NCBI GenBank assembly: GCA_022793895.1
Contig: JAAWDS010000050.1
Location: 1-40,190, forward strand
Source: Provencibacterium sp.
GTDB lineage: Bacteria > Bacillota > Clostridia > Oscillospirales > Ruminococcaceae
Reading direction: 5' to 3'
Length of the DNA: 40,190 nucleotides
This document shows positions 7,944 to 17,301 of the stretch, in pieces. The notes beneath the pieces were generated by a model. It was not told the origin of the DNA and made no database searches. It saw only the letters and a program-made list of their open reading frames with translations. A program made the position numbers and the translations under genes. The number at the start of each line of letters is the position of its first letter. The first letter of the stretch is position 1.

Positions 7944-9230
7944 ATGAAAAAAATGATCGCCGCCCTTTGCGCGGCATGCCTGTTGTTAGTCCGGCCAGTA
8001 TCCGTTCAGGCCGCAGCGCCGCCGGACGGAATTGAAGCGCGCGCAGCCCTTTTAATGGATGCGCAGACCGGCCAGGTGCTTTTCGACAAAAACGGCTCGG
8101 AAAGCCTGGAGCCTGCGAGCATCACCAAAATCCTAACCGCTATGCTGGCCCTGGAACAACTGGACCCCGCCAGACCGATCTCCGCCAGCGCCGGAGCGGT
8201 GGATATTCCCTCCTGGGCCACCTCCGCCCATCTAAAGGCGGGAGAAGCGCTCACGCGGGAACAAGCGGTCTATGCGTTGCTGCTGCCCTCCGGGAACGAT
8301 GCGGCCAACGTCATTGCCGAGGCGGTGTCCGGCTCGCAGCAAGCGTTTGCCCAACTGATGAACGAACGCGCCGCCGCGCTCGGCGCACAGAACACCCACT
8401 TCACCAATGCCAGCGGCCTGCCCGATGAGGAACACCGCACCACCGCCCTCGATATGGCGCTTATCACCCGCGGGGCGCTCCAAACCCCAGGATTTCTCGC
8501 CTATTTCGGCGCGGAAAGCTACCGCATGGCGGGAAACGGTCTCTCTGCGGAGCGGGAATTTCACAATACCCACCGGATGCTGCGCACCGATTATCCCGAA
8601 TATGATCGGACGGTCATTGGCGGAAAGACCGGCTACACCGATTCGGCTGGCTATACGCTGGTAACGGCTGCGCAGCGGGAAGGAAGAACGCTGATCTGTG
8701 TCGTCCTCAATTCCGATCGCTCCTATCAGGATACCGCCGCGCTTCTGGACTATGGGTTCCAAAACTTTATCCCCTATACCTACCAGTTTGAAACCCCATC
8801 GGTCCGCCTTCCGCTGATGGATGGGGAGCGGGAAGCCGGAACCGCGCTGTTTGCCCATCAGGCCGCCGTTCCCCTCTTCATCCGGGAAGGGACAGACGCC
8901 GGACAGATAACGGTGGAATACGGCCTTCCCCAAAATCCCCGTCAAAGCCTGGAGGGGACGGTGCGTCTGCTTCTCCCCGCCCAAGAGGGAGAGATCCCGC
9001 CCTCGCTCACGCTGCCGTTGCAGATACAGTCGATTGAACTCTTTTCGCCGGCGCGCCCGGCCCTGAAGGAAGAGCAGTCTCAGAAAGGAACCGAACGGCA
9101 TCTCCCGGCCTGGAGCTTGCTCATGGCCGCAGCCGCAGGCGGCCTGGCTGTCCGCGCGGTTGAGGTATTCCGCATCCGCCGGCGGGCCAGGCGGAAGCTG
9201 CGCCGTTCTCCACAGGGGAGGATGGATTAA
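7944..9230 (+). CDS. D-alanyl-D-alanine carboxypeptidase (DacF/PBP5 type)
   Basis: Secreted serine peptidase that removes the terminal D-alanine of peptidoglycan stem peptides. The 428-residue protein has a signal peptide (about 1-24, cleavage near VQA-AAP). The penicillin-binding motifs are SITK (59-62), SGN (116-118) and KTG (228-230), in the usual spacing. A C-terminal beta-rich domain and a hydrophobic segment near 393-412 follow, ending in a very basic tail, as in membrane-anchored family members. I chose ATG 7944 (ribosome binding site ACGGAGG) because it starts at the signal peptide; longer in-frame starts read through the hairpin. ddl and murI downstream fit a cell wall role. Confidence 0.93.
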   Translation: MKKMIAALCAACLLLVRPVSVQAAAPPDGIEARAALLMDAQTGQVLFDKNGSESLEPASITKILTAMLALEQLDPARPISASAGAVDIPSWATSAHLKAGEALTREQAVYALLLPSGNDAANVIAEAVSGSQQAFAQLMNERAAALGAQNTHFTNASGLPDEEHRTTALDMALITRGALQTPGFLAYFGAESYRMAGNGLSAEREFHNTHRMLRTDYPEYDRTVIGGKTGYTDSAGYTLVTAAQREGRTLICVVLNSDRSYQDTAALLDYGFQNFIPYTYQFETPSVRLPLMDGEREAGTALFAHQAAVPLFIREGTDAGQITVEYGLPQNPRQSLEGTVRLLLPAQEGEIPPSLTLPLQIQSIELFSPARPALKEEQSQKGTERHLPAWSLLMAAAAGGLAVRAVEVFRIRRRARRKLRRSPQGRMD

Positions 9231-9399
9231 GCGTTTTCTAAAATTTCATCCCTTTGCCGGAGATGGGAAGGCAACCCTCCAGCGTTTGCAGCGCCGGCAG
9301 GACCCAAGAAAGGACAGGAGATCCCAAAAGAGGTTTCTCTTGCCCTTTTTATTCCTTTGTGGTTTCGTTCGCCAGCCCCTCTTTCAAGGCAAATTGCAA

Positions 9400-9428
9400 T
9401 TGTAAAACGCATATAGATGTGATAAGAT
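9400..9428 (+). promoter_or_regulatory. Possible ddl promoter
   Basis: -35-like TTGTAA (9400-9405), a 17-base spacer and -10-like TAAGAT (9423-9428), in an AT-rich patch about 105 bases before the ddl start. Confidence 0.5.
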
Positions 9429-9449
9429 AAATAAGAATTGTTTAAAGGA

Positions 9450-9470
9450 AGGGCTTTGAGCCCTCTTTTT
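9450..9470 (+). terminator. Short terminator-like hairpin in the ddl leader
   Basis: AGGGCT and AGCCCT pair around TTG, followed by C and five T. It lies between the putative promoter and ddl, so it could attenuate ddl or end an upstream transcript. Confidence 0.45.
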
Positions 9471-9488
9471 AAGAGCGGAGAGACAAAA

Positions 9489-9511
9489 AGCTGCGGGGCA
9501 AGCCCGCAGCT
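9489..9511 (+). repeat. Hairpin just upstream of ddl
   Basis: Perfect 9-base inverted repeat AGCTGCGGG/CCCGCAGCT around GCAAG, 24 bases before the ddl start. It may shape the 5' end of the mRNA; its role is unknown. Confidence 0.5.
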
Positions 9512-9534
9512 GTGAATAGAAGGGGCTATGGGTT

Positions 9535-10602
9535 ATGACGAAAAAAATGCAGATCGCCGTTTTATTCGGCGGCGTCTCCAGTGAATATGAGGTCTCCCTC
9601 ATGTCGGCCACATCGATTCTAAGCCATTTGGATCCGGAAAAATATGCCGTCAGCAAGCTGGGGATTACCCGCGACGGGCGTTGGCTGCTTTTTGAAGGCG
9701 AAAATGCGCTGCTGACAGAGGGGGATTGGACGGCGGACGCCTGCACGACGCCGGCCATTCTCTCCCCCGATCGGGCCGATCACGGCCTTCTGATCTTCCG
9801 GCCGGACGGGGTGGAGCGCAGGCGGATCGATCTCCTCTTTCCGGTGCTGCACGGCAGAAACGGCGAGGACGGAACGGTACAGGGCCTTTTTGAGTTAAGC
9901 GGCATCCCCTATGTGGGCTGCGGCGTGCTCGCAAGCGCCGCCTGCATGGATAAAGAATTTACCCACCGCATCCTGACGCTCGGCGGCGTTCCCAACGCCC
10001 GGTTTGTTGCGGTAAAGGCCGGAGAAGCGGAAGCGCCGGAAGCCATCGAGAAGCGGATGAACGAGGCCGGAATCGCCTACCCGGTCTTTGTCAAACCGGC
10101 CAACGCGGGCAGCTCGGTGGGCGTCTCCAAGGCGCACGACCGCGCGGAGCTTCCCGCCGCGCTGGCCGCCGCCTTCCGGGAGGACGGCAAGGCGCTCATT
10201 GAGGAGACGCTGACCGGCATTGAAGCGGAGTGCGCCGTTTTGGGCAACGACTCTCCTATCGCCTCGGCCTCGGTTGGGGAGATTGAACCGCTGCGCGAGC
10301 TCTATGACTATGAAGGGAAATACTGCGACGATACCACCGCGCTGCACATCCCGGCGCGCATCCCGCCGCAGGCGGCGGAGGAGATGCGCCGCCTGGCCGT
10401 TCGCGCCTACGCGCTGCTCGGCTGCCGGGGGCTGGCGCGGGTGGACTTCTTCATTTTGAAGGAGGGAAACCGGGTGGTGCTCAATGAGCTCAATACCCTG
10501 CCCGGCTTTACCGGTATCAGTATGTACCCCAAGCTCTTCTGCCACGAGGGTATGGAATATGGCGAGCTGCTCGACCGGCTCATTGCCCTCGCGCGCGAGT
10601 AA
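9535..10602 (+). CDS. ddl: D-alanine--D-alanine ligase
   Basis: ATP-grasp ligase that makes the D-Ala-D-Ala dipeptide for peptidoglycan. The 355-residue product opens with VLFGGVSSEYEVSLMSA, the N-terminal ligase motif. It contains FPVLHGRNGEDG, the ATP-binding stretch FVKPANAGSSVGV, the omega-loop region YDYEGKY and the metal-site segment NELNTLPGF. The omega-loop DYEGKY resembles true Ddl enzymes rather than VanA-type D-lactate ligases, though D-Ala-D-Ser activity cannot be excluded by eye. ATG 9535 follows GAAGGGG; a nearby ATG at 9528 is out of frame. murI follows 54 bases later. Confidence 0.95.
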   Translation: MTKKMQIAVLFGGVSSEYEVSLMSATSILSHLDPEKYAVSKLGITRDGRWLLFEGENALLTEGDWTADACTTPAILSPDRADHGLLIFRPDGVERRRIDLLFPVLHGRNGEDGTVQGLFELSGIPYVGCGVLASAACMDKEFTHRILTLGGVPNARFVAVKAGEAEAPEAIEKRMNEAGIAYPVFVKPANAGSSVGVSKAHDRAELPAALAAAFREDGKALIEETLTGIEAECAVLGNDSPIASASVGEIEPLRELYDYEGKYCDDTTALHIPARIPPQAAEEMRRLAVRAYALLGCRGLARVDFFILKEGNRVVLNELNTLPGFTGISMYPKLFCHEGMEYGELLDRLIALARE

Positions 10603-10656
10603 AGAAAATTTTTCCGGTTTTACCGAGATCCATGGGAGAAGGGAGGCGCACACAGG

Positions 10657-11466
10657 TTGGATAACCGGCCGATTGGCGTTTTTGATTCCGGGGTTGGAGG
10701 ACTGACCGCCGTAAAGGAGCTGACGGCGCTGTTGCCCCATGAGGATATTGTCTATTTTGGCGATACCGGGCGCGTCCCTTATGGGAGCCGCAGCCGAGAA
10801 ACGATCATCCGCTATGCCAAGCAGGACATCGATTTTCTGCTTTCCCACGATGTAAAGCTCATCGTCGCCGCCTGCGGAACGGTGAGCTCTACCCTGCCCG
10901 CCTCGGCCGGCAGCGCGCTGCCCGTCCCCTATATGGGGGTGATCCAGGCGGCGGCGCAGGCGGCCTGCGCCCTCTCTCAAGGCGGGCGGATCGGGGTCAT
11001 CGGCACCAAGGCTACGATTCGGAACAATGCCTATGGGAAGGCGATACGCGGTGTGCGGCCGGAGGTGCGGGTCTTTGGCAACGCCTGTCCGCTGTTTGTC
11101 CCGCTGGTGGAAAACGGCCACTTTTCAGAGAAGGATCCCATCGCGCGCGCGGCGGCCGAATATTACTTGACCACGCTGAAAAGGGAGCGGATCGATACGC
11201 TCATCCTCGGCTGTACCCATTACCCGCTGCTGCATGGGCTGATCTCCGCCTTCTTCGATTATCAGGTCACGCTGGTGGATCCCGGACGGGAAACCGCCCG
11301 CGCGGTTCAGACCTATCTGACGGTACACGGCCTGCTCAACGGACAGACGCAGCCCGGCTCCCACCGGTACTATATGACCGACTCGGCCGAGGATTTTTGC
11401 GAGGTCGCCTCGGTTTTCCTCTCCTGCGACATCCATGCAGACGCCCAACAGGTCGCCATTGATTAA
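10657..11466 (+). CDS. murI: Glutamate racemase
   Basis: Converts L-glutamate to D-glutamate for peptidoglycan precursors. The 269-residue protein has FDSGVGGLT with D10, the first catalytic cysteine C73 in AACGTVSS and the second, C186, in LGCTHYPLL. The asparagine usual in CNTAS is glycine here (CGT), which I believe is common in clostridial sequences. The start codon is TTG, preceded by GGGAGG eleven bases upstream. It lies directly after ddl, so two D-amino-acid wall enzymes are grouped. Confidence 0.95.
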   Translation: MDNRPIGVFDSGVGGLTAVKELTALLPHEDIVYFGDTGRVPYGSRSRETIIRYAKQDIDFLLSHDVKLIVAACGTVSSTLPASAGSALPVPYMGVIQAAAQAACALSQGGRIGVIGTKATIRNNAYGKAIRGVRPEVRVFGNACPLFVPLVENGHFSEKDPIARAAAEYYLTTLKRERIDTLILGCTHYPLLHGLISAFFDYQVTLVDPGRETARAVQTYLTVHGLLNGQTQPGSHRYYMTDSAEDFCEVASVFLSCDIHADAQQVAID

Positions 11467-11504
11467 CGAGAGCTGACAGACGGAAAAAAGAAGGAATTAA
11501 AAAG

Positions 11505-11930
11505 ATGAAAAAGCAGGTATTTATTTCTATCCGCGGCATCCAGCGCGTAGAGGGGCAGGAAGAAACGGTCGAACTGATGACCGTCGGCAACCTCTACCGC
11601 AAGAAAAACGATTATTACCTCACCTATGAGGAGACCGAAGCCACCGGCTTCGACGGCTCGAAAACCACCCTGCGCCTGGAGGAAGAAACGCGCGTCACGA
11701 TGCAGCGATCCGGCCCCTACCGCTCCCAGCTCATTGTAGAAAAGGGACGGCGCCACCAATGCTGTTATGAAACCGGCTATGGGGAGATGCTCATCGGCGT
11801 ATCCGGAGGGGATATCTCCTCCACCTTAACGGACGAGGGCGGTAACCTCCACTTCAAATATTCGCTCGATGTGAACACCTCGCTCGCCAGCGAAAACGAG
11901 GTCTACATCAACGTCCGCTGCGATAGCTAG
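11505..11930 (+). CDS. DUF1934 (YwiB-like) beta-barrel protein
   Basis: Small cytoplasmic protein of 141 residues, rich in beta strands, matching the DUF1934 family. The N-terminus VFISIRGIQRVEGQEE and the motif ETGYGEMLIGV are what I recognise. There is no signal peptide or membrane helix. The fold in this family is calycin-like; no activity is established. It precedes argS, as its homologue ywiB neighbours argS in Bacillus, which supports the assignment. ATG 11505 follows GAAGGAATT. Confidence 0.8.
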   Translation: MKKQVFISIRGIQRVEGQEETVELMTVGNLYRKKNDYYLTYEETEATGFDGSKTTLRLEEETRVTMQRSGPYRSQLIVEKGRRHQCCYETGYGEMLIGVSGGDISSTLTDEGGNLHFKYSLDVNTSLASENEVYINVRCDS

Positions 11931-12159
11931 AGGACCCTTTCCCCTGCCGCGGCCGGAAAGAGATCCGCGCCGGCCGGCGGCGGATATCCCTCTGCGGCGA
12001 AGGGAAAAGCGTTTTCTCTTGAGGCCGCCCGCAGAAGCACAGGCTGCGGGCAGGATGAAAAAATCCGGCGCGGAGTCCCCGCACCGGCATCGTATAAAAT
12101 ACACACGGAAGGCGGAGGGCAAAGGAACCGCCGCACTTTCGGAAAGGAATGGTCATCCC

Positions 12160-13851
12160 ATGCACAACCCTGTTCAACAAGCGACCCGCCAGCTACAGGC
12201 TATCATTACCGGGGCCATGCGCCGTGCGATGGAAGAAGGGGCGCTCCCGCAGGCCGAGCTGCCGGAGTTTACCATTGAAATTCCAAACGACACGAAATTC
12301 GGCGATTTTGCCAGCAATGCGGCGATGGTTTCCGCCCGCGCCTTCCGCCAATCCCCGCAAAAAATTGCCGACGCGCTGCTCGAACGCTTTGATTTTGCAG
12401 GAAGCTGCTTCCAGCGCGCAGAAAAGGCGGGCCCCGGTTTTCTGAATTTCTTCTTAAATCCGGATTGGTTCGGCTCGGTCGTTCAGGATATTCTGGACGA
12501 CGGCGCGCAATACGGCCGTTCGGACTATGGCGCCGGGGAAAAGGTGATGGTGGAATTTGTCTCCGCCAACCCGACCGGCCCCATGCACATGGGCAACGCG
12601 CGCGGCGGCGCGCTCGGCGACTGCCTGGCCAGCGCGCTGGACGCGGCCGGCTATGACGTCACCCGCGAGTTTTATGTCAACGACGCGGGCAACCAGATCG
12701 AAAAATTCGGCCTTTCGCTCTATACGCGCTATCTCCAAATCTACCGGGGCGAGGAGGCCGTCCCCTTCCCGGAGGACGGCTACCACGGCGACGATATCCG
12801 GGAGCGTGCGCAGGAGTTTGCGGATATCCACGGAGACCGCTACCTCACGGCGGACCCGGACGAGGCCCAGAAGGCGCTGGTGGACTACGCCCTCCCGCTC
12901 AACATTGAAAGCCTGCGCGCCGATCTCGCCCGCTACCGGATTGAATATGACGTCTGGTTCCACGAGAGCACCCTTCACAAGAGCGGCGCAGTGAAGGAGA
13001 TCATCGATCTCCTGACCGGGCGCGGGCTCACCTATGAGAAGGAGGGCGCGCTCTGGTACAAGGCCACCGATTTCGGCGGGAATAAGGATGAGGTGCTCAT
13101 CCGCCAGAACGGCGCTCCCAGCTACTTCGCCGTAGACATCGCCTACCACTACAACAAATTCGCCGTCCGCGGCTTTTCGCGGGTGATCAACGTCTGGGGC
13201 GCGGATCACCATGGACATGTCGCCCGGCTGAAGGGGTCGATGGACGCCGTCGGCCTGCGGGGGGACAAGCTGGATATCCTGCTTATGCAGCTCGTGCGGC
13301 TGCTCAAGGATGGCGAGCCCTACCGCATGTCCAAGCGGACGGGGAAATCGATCACCCTGGCGGACATCATTGAAGAGATTCCCATCGATGCGGCGCGCTT
13401 TTTCTTCAACATGCGCGAGGCCGGTTCCAAGCTGGATTTTGACCTGGATCTCGCCGCCGAGCAGTCGAGCCAGAACCCGGTTTATTATGTGCAGTACGCC
13501 CATGCGCGCATCTGCTCCATCCTGAAAAAGCTGCGCGCGGACGGGATAGAATTTAACCTGGAAGCGGGGGACCTGGATCGGCTCGGCGCGCCCGAAGAGC
13601 GGGAGCTCATCCGGCTGCTGGCCTCCTTCCCGAACGAGATCATCGAGTCGGCCCGCAGCTATGATCCCGCGCGGCTGACCCACTACGCCGTAGAGCTGGC
13701 GACCCTTTTCCATAAATACTATACCGCCTGCCGCGTTGCAGGCGAGGAGCGCGGGCTCATGCAGGCGCGCATTGCCCTCTGCCTGGCCGCCCGCCAGACG
13801 CTGCGCAACCTGCTGGATCTGCTGAAGGTGCAAGCGCCCGAAACGATGTAA
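12160..13851 (+). CDS. argS: Arginyl-tRNA synthetase
   Basis: Class I aminoacyl-tRNA synthetase charging tRNA-Arg. The 563-residue product has the N-terminal additional domain (about 1-105), the HIGH-type signature in NPTGPMHMGNARGG and the KMSKS-type loop RMSKRTGKS. The C-terminal DALR anticodon-binding domain ends with the usual LLDLLKVQAPETM-like tail. The open frame extends upstream to 12019, but ATG 12160 (MHNPVQQATRQ) sits behind GGAAAGGAA and gives the normal family length. The 229-base gap before it contains GC-rich inverted repeats (for example 12027-12051) and a TATAAA box near 12094, but no T-box that I can identify. Confidence 0.96.
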   Translation: MHNPVQQATRQLQAIITGAMRRAMEEGALPQAELPEFTIEIPNDTKFGDFASNAAMVSARAFRQSPQKIADALLERFDFAGSCFQRAEKAGPGFLNFFLNPDWFGSVVQDILDDGAQYGRSDYGAGEKVMVEFVSANPTGPMHMGNARGGALGDCLASALDAAGYDVTREFYVNDAGNQIEKFGLSLYTRYLQIYRGEEAVPFPEDGYHGDDIRERAQEFADIHGDRYLTADPDEAQKALVDYALPLNIESLRADLARYRIEYDVWFHESTLHKSGAVKEIIDLLTGRGLTYEKEGALWYKATDFGGNKDEVLIRQNGAPSYFAVDIAYHYNKFAVRGFSRVINVWGADHHGHVARLKGSMDAVGLRGDKLDILLMQLVRLLKDGEPYRMSKRTGKSITLADIIEEIPIDAARFFFNMREAGSKLDFDLDLAAEQSSQNPVYYVQYAHARICSILKKLRADGIEFNLEAGDLDRLGAPEERELIRLLASFPNEIIESARSYDPARLTHYAVELATLFHKYYTACRVAGEERGLMQARIALCLAARQTLRNLLDLLKVQAPETM

Positions 13852-13873
13852 TTTCCATTAGGAGCGAACGGTT

Positions 13874-14887
13874 ATGACAAACGATCCCCCTCCTCCCAGT
13901 CCGCACCTTCTAGGACGCCTGCCGTCTGGTGCGGACGGGAATCCCCTTTGGCGGCCGGATGTCTTTCCCGGCGGCAGGCCCGCTCTCGCCGTGCTGGACG
14001 ATAGGGGCATCCGGCTCGATCCCTTTGATGAACAAGACTTTTTGGCGCTGTGCGGCGCAATCGGCGAGCAGGCGGCCCGGCTGCAAAAGATGGGCGCGGC
14101 CGGAGCCGTTTGTCCGGCGCTCCCAGGCTTGGCCGCCGCCCGCGCTATCCTGCTCGGCACGCGGACGGTAGGGCTCCCGCTCACCGTTTTCCTCGCGCTG
14201 GAGGAAAACGGCCGTTCCCCCTGCGGGAGCGATCCGCTGGCTGCGCTCTGTACGTTGCAGGGCCTCGGCGCCGCCGCCTTCGGGCTGGCAGGAGAAACAG
14301 AGGCGGTGGCCGGGCAGCTTGCCCGGCTGCGGCCTTACGCCTCTATCCCGCTGGCCGCCGCCCTGCCCGCTCCCCAAGCGGGGCAAAGCCCCAAAGACTA
14401 TGCAGAGCTTGGAAGGAGCCTGCTGGAAGCGGGGGCCGATGAGCTCGCCATCGCCGGGGAGGCGGGGGAGGAATACCGCTCCGCTTTGCAGGCGCTGCCG
14501 CCCCGGCCCGCCGGACAGCCCGCCTCTGCCGGGCCGGAGAGCCTCCTCATCGCCGCCTGCGAGAGCGGATGCTTTCTCCTCGATGAGAACGTGGAATTTT
14601 CCGAGCCGCTGGTCTGCTCGGAGGACATGGCGGACGCCTTGTTCGAAGCGGAGCACGAGGGATGCGAAGCGCTGCTCGTGCGGATCGATTCCTCGTTGGA
14701 TGCGCGGCTGTTTATCGCCAACGCCCACCTCTGCGGCCTCCCTGTCGCCTTCCAAGCGGATGAGGAAGCCTGCTTAGAGCTTGCGCTTGCCTACTACAGC
14801 GGGCGGGCCATCCTCAGCTCGATGTGCGATCTCCCCCGTGAAACGCTCGTCCGGCTCGCAGAGGGCTACGGCGCTCTGGTGCTTTAA
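13874..14887 (+). CDS. Degenerate homocysteine methyltransferase-like protein
   Basis: I do not recognise an enzyme with certainty. The middle of the 337-residue protein (about 135-195: FGLAGETEAVAGQL... YAELGRSLLEAGADEL) resembles the end of the homocysteine-binding TIM barrel of methionine synthase. The last third (VEFSEPLVCSEDMADALFEA to GRAILSSMCDLP) resembles the linker and first strands of the pterin-binding domain, where the homologous text is GKPLVNSVNG. The zinc-ligand cysteine pair (GGCCGT) is absent, and the protein stops where the pterin barrel would begin. It is probably a shortened, catalytically altered relative. It is very GC- and alanine-rich and starts 22 bases after argS (GGAGCG site), so it is likely cotranscribed with argS. 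Confidence 0.45.
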   Translation: MTNDPPPPSPHLLGRLPSGADGNPLWRPDVFPGGRPALAVLDDRGIRLDPFDEQDFLALCGAIGEQAARLQKMGAAGAVCPALPGLAAARAILLGTRTVGLPLTVFLALEENGRSPCGSDPLAALCTLQGLGAAAFGLAGETEAVAGQLARLRPYASIPLAAALPAPQAGQSPKDYAELGRSLLEAGADELAIAGEAGEEYRSALQALPPRPAGQPASAGPESLLIAACESGCFLLDENVEFSEPLVCSEDMADALFEAEHEGCEALLVRIDSSLDARLFIANAHLCGLPVAFQADEEACLELALAYYSGRAILSSMCDLPRETLVRLAEGYGALVL

Positions 14888-14889
14888 AT

Positions 14890-15062
14890 GGGCGCGTTGC
14901 AAAATTTCATTTTGCAACGCGCCCGTTGGAAAAAGCAGCTTTTGGGGGCGAAGACGACGCCCCAAATTTCGCGCCATCGGCGCGAAACCGCTGCTTTTTC
15001 TGGTTTCTACAAACCGGAGGATCGGCTCGACTGGAGGTTTCTTCTATTCTGTGGGCGCGCCC
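14890..15062 (+). repeat. Dispersed structured repeat, copy A
   Basis: Begins with a perfect 16-base stem (14890-14905 with 14909-14924) and ends with GTGGGCGCGCCC at 15051-15062. Its two ends form an imperfect terminal inverted repeat (GGGCGCG..GCAAAAT). Inside, GAAAAAGCAGC pairs with GCTGCTTTTTC and encloses two hairpins, TTGGGGGCG/CGCCCCAA and TTTCGCGCC/GGCGCGAAA, like a three-way junction. It starts two bases after the preceding stop codon. Copies: 18163-18288 and, inverted, 39986-40190. Confidence 0.8.
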
Positions 15063-15107
15063 TTTCTCTGGCACGCAAGCGTGCCGGAGAGGATATCGGT
15101 CATTTTT

Positions 15108-15168
15108 AAAAAGGCCTGCCCGCAAAGAAGGGAATCTCCGGTTCCCAGCGCTTTGCGGGCAGGCTTTT
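15108..15168 (-). terminator. rnpB terminator
   Basis: GCCTGCCCGCAAAG (15114-15127) and CTTTGCGGGCAGGC (15151-15164) pair perfectly over 14 bases. On the minus strand the stem is followed by C and five T. It begins right after the RNase P RNA 3' end. A T stretch on the other side could also stop plus-strand transcripts. Confidence 0.93.
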
Positions 15169-15552
15169 CCTTTCGACCAAACCTATAAGCCGAGTTCTGT
15201 CGAGAACGGCAATCTATCTTGTTTACCCGTCGCCGGGTAAATCCAGCCACCTTGCCGCGGATGCCGGCGGGCCGCCGGTGGTTCATCCGCGAACTGTACG
15301 GTGTTGCTCCGGATAGGGTTTACATGGCCGCACTGTCTCCAGTGCGCCGGTGAGCTCTTACCTCGCCTTTCCACCCTTGCCGCCCGGAAACGGACGGCGG
15401 TATCTCTCTGTTGCACTTTCCCTAGGGTCGCCCCCGGCTGCCGTTAGCAGCTATCCCGCCCTGCGGAGCTCGGACTTTCCTCATGCGCATGCCTTTCGGC
15501 CCACGCCGGAAACCGGCGCCCGCGCACGCTGCCGTTCAGTCTGCTCGAAAGG
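15169..15552 (-). ncRNA. rnpB: RNase P RNA, bacterial A type
   Basis: Catalytic RNA of ribonuclease P, which matures tRNA 5' ends. On the minus strand the ends CCTTTCGA and TCGAAAGG pair as P1. Conserved blocks follow in order: GAGGAAAGTCCGAGCTCC (P4/CR-I), GGAAAGTGCAACAGAGA, GGTGGAAAGGCGAGGTAAGA, GAGCTCACCGGC, and near the 3' end CAGAACTCGGCTTATAGG. Length of about 384 bases is normal for A-type. It has its own promoter (15561-15589) and a perfect terminator. Any reading frames drawn over it are spurious. Confidence 0.97.
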
Positions 15553-15560
15553 ATGCTTCT

Positions 15561-15589
15561 ATTTTACCACAGCCTTTCCCGGAACACAA
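15561..15589 (-). promoter_or_regulatory. rnpB promoter
   Basis: Minus-strand -10 TAAAAT (15561-15566) and -35 TTGTGT (15584-15589) with a 17-base spacer, starting transcription close to the P1 5' end of the RNA. Confidence 0.75.
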
Positions 15590-15727
15590 CCGGTGTTTTG
15601 CAAAGAAACGGCCGCTTCTTTTCCGCCCGCAACCGGCTGCAAGGATTCCTTCAGCTTTCCAGCGAATTGAACGGAAGGCAGCCGGCCGGTGCGGTTTTAC
15701 CGTGCAAGCTGGCAGAAAGTTTTCTAA

Positions 15728-15771
15728 TTTGCAACTTTACTATTGCAAAGCTGCAAATTTCCGCTTATAAT
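15728..15771 (+). promoter_or_regulatory. gdhA promoter with repeated TTGCAA operator-like sites
   Basis: -35 TTGCAA (15743-15748), a 17-base spacer and -10 TATAAT (15766-15771). Three TTGCAA/CTGCAA words occur around it (near 15729, 15743 and 15751), forming direct and inverted repeats that overlap the -35 box and spacer. This could be a binding site for a nitrogen regulator; the binding role is inferred. Confidence 0.75.
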
Positions 15772-15773
15772 AA

Positions 15774-17189
<1,416 letters not shown>

Positions 17190-17237
17190 GTTTCCGTTTC
17201 TTCTGCCTCCCTTTGTTTTTTGTATAGAACCCTAACT

Positions 17238-17278
17238 GCAAAACGGCGCAGCCTACTCGGTAGGCCGCGCCGTTTTGC
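17238..17278 (+). terminator. Hairpin between convergent gdhA and the transglutaminase gene
   Basis: GCAAAACGGCGC and GCGCCGTTTTGC pair, with an inner GCCTAC/GTAGGC stem. The A/T-rich arm bases could serve as a bidirectional terminator for gdhA and the convergent minus-strand gene. Confidence 0.75.
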
Positions 17279-17301
17279 TGCTGATTTCATCGTCCCGCCC
17301 T

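Larger units (their letters stand above)
9231..9534. other. Intergenic region before ddl
   Basis: No supported gene. The first 130 bases contain a distant GCCGG/CCGGC pairing and a weak AAGAG/CTCTT stem followed by T residues near 9338-9352, possibly the end of the carboxypeptidase transcript. The second half holds a probable ddl promoter and two hairpins. I see no riboswitch class I can name. Confidence 0.4.

Noticed and set aside
9231-9400. Possible riboswitch before ddl
   Set aside because: Pairing is weak and I found none of the conserved cores of cobalamin, c-di-AMP, c-di-GMP, glycine, lysine or purine riboswitches.
11931-12159. Possible T-box leader before argS
   Set aside because: There are GC-rich inverted repeats, but I found no T-box core sequence and no terminator with a T run.
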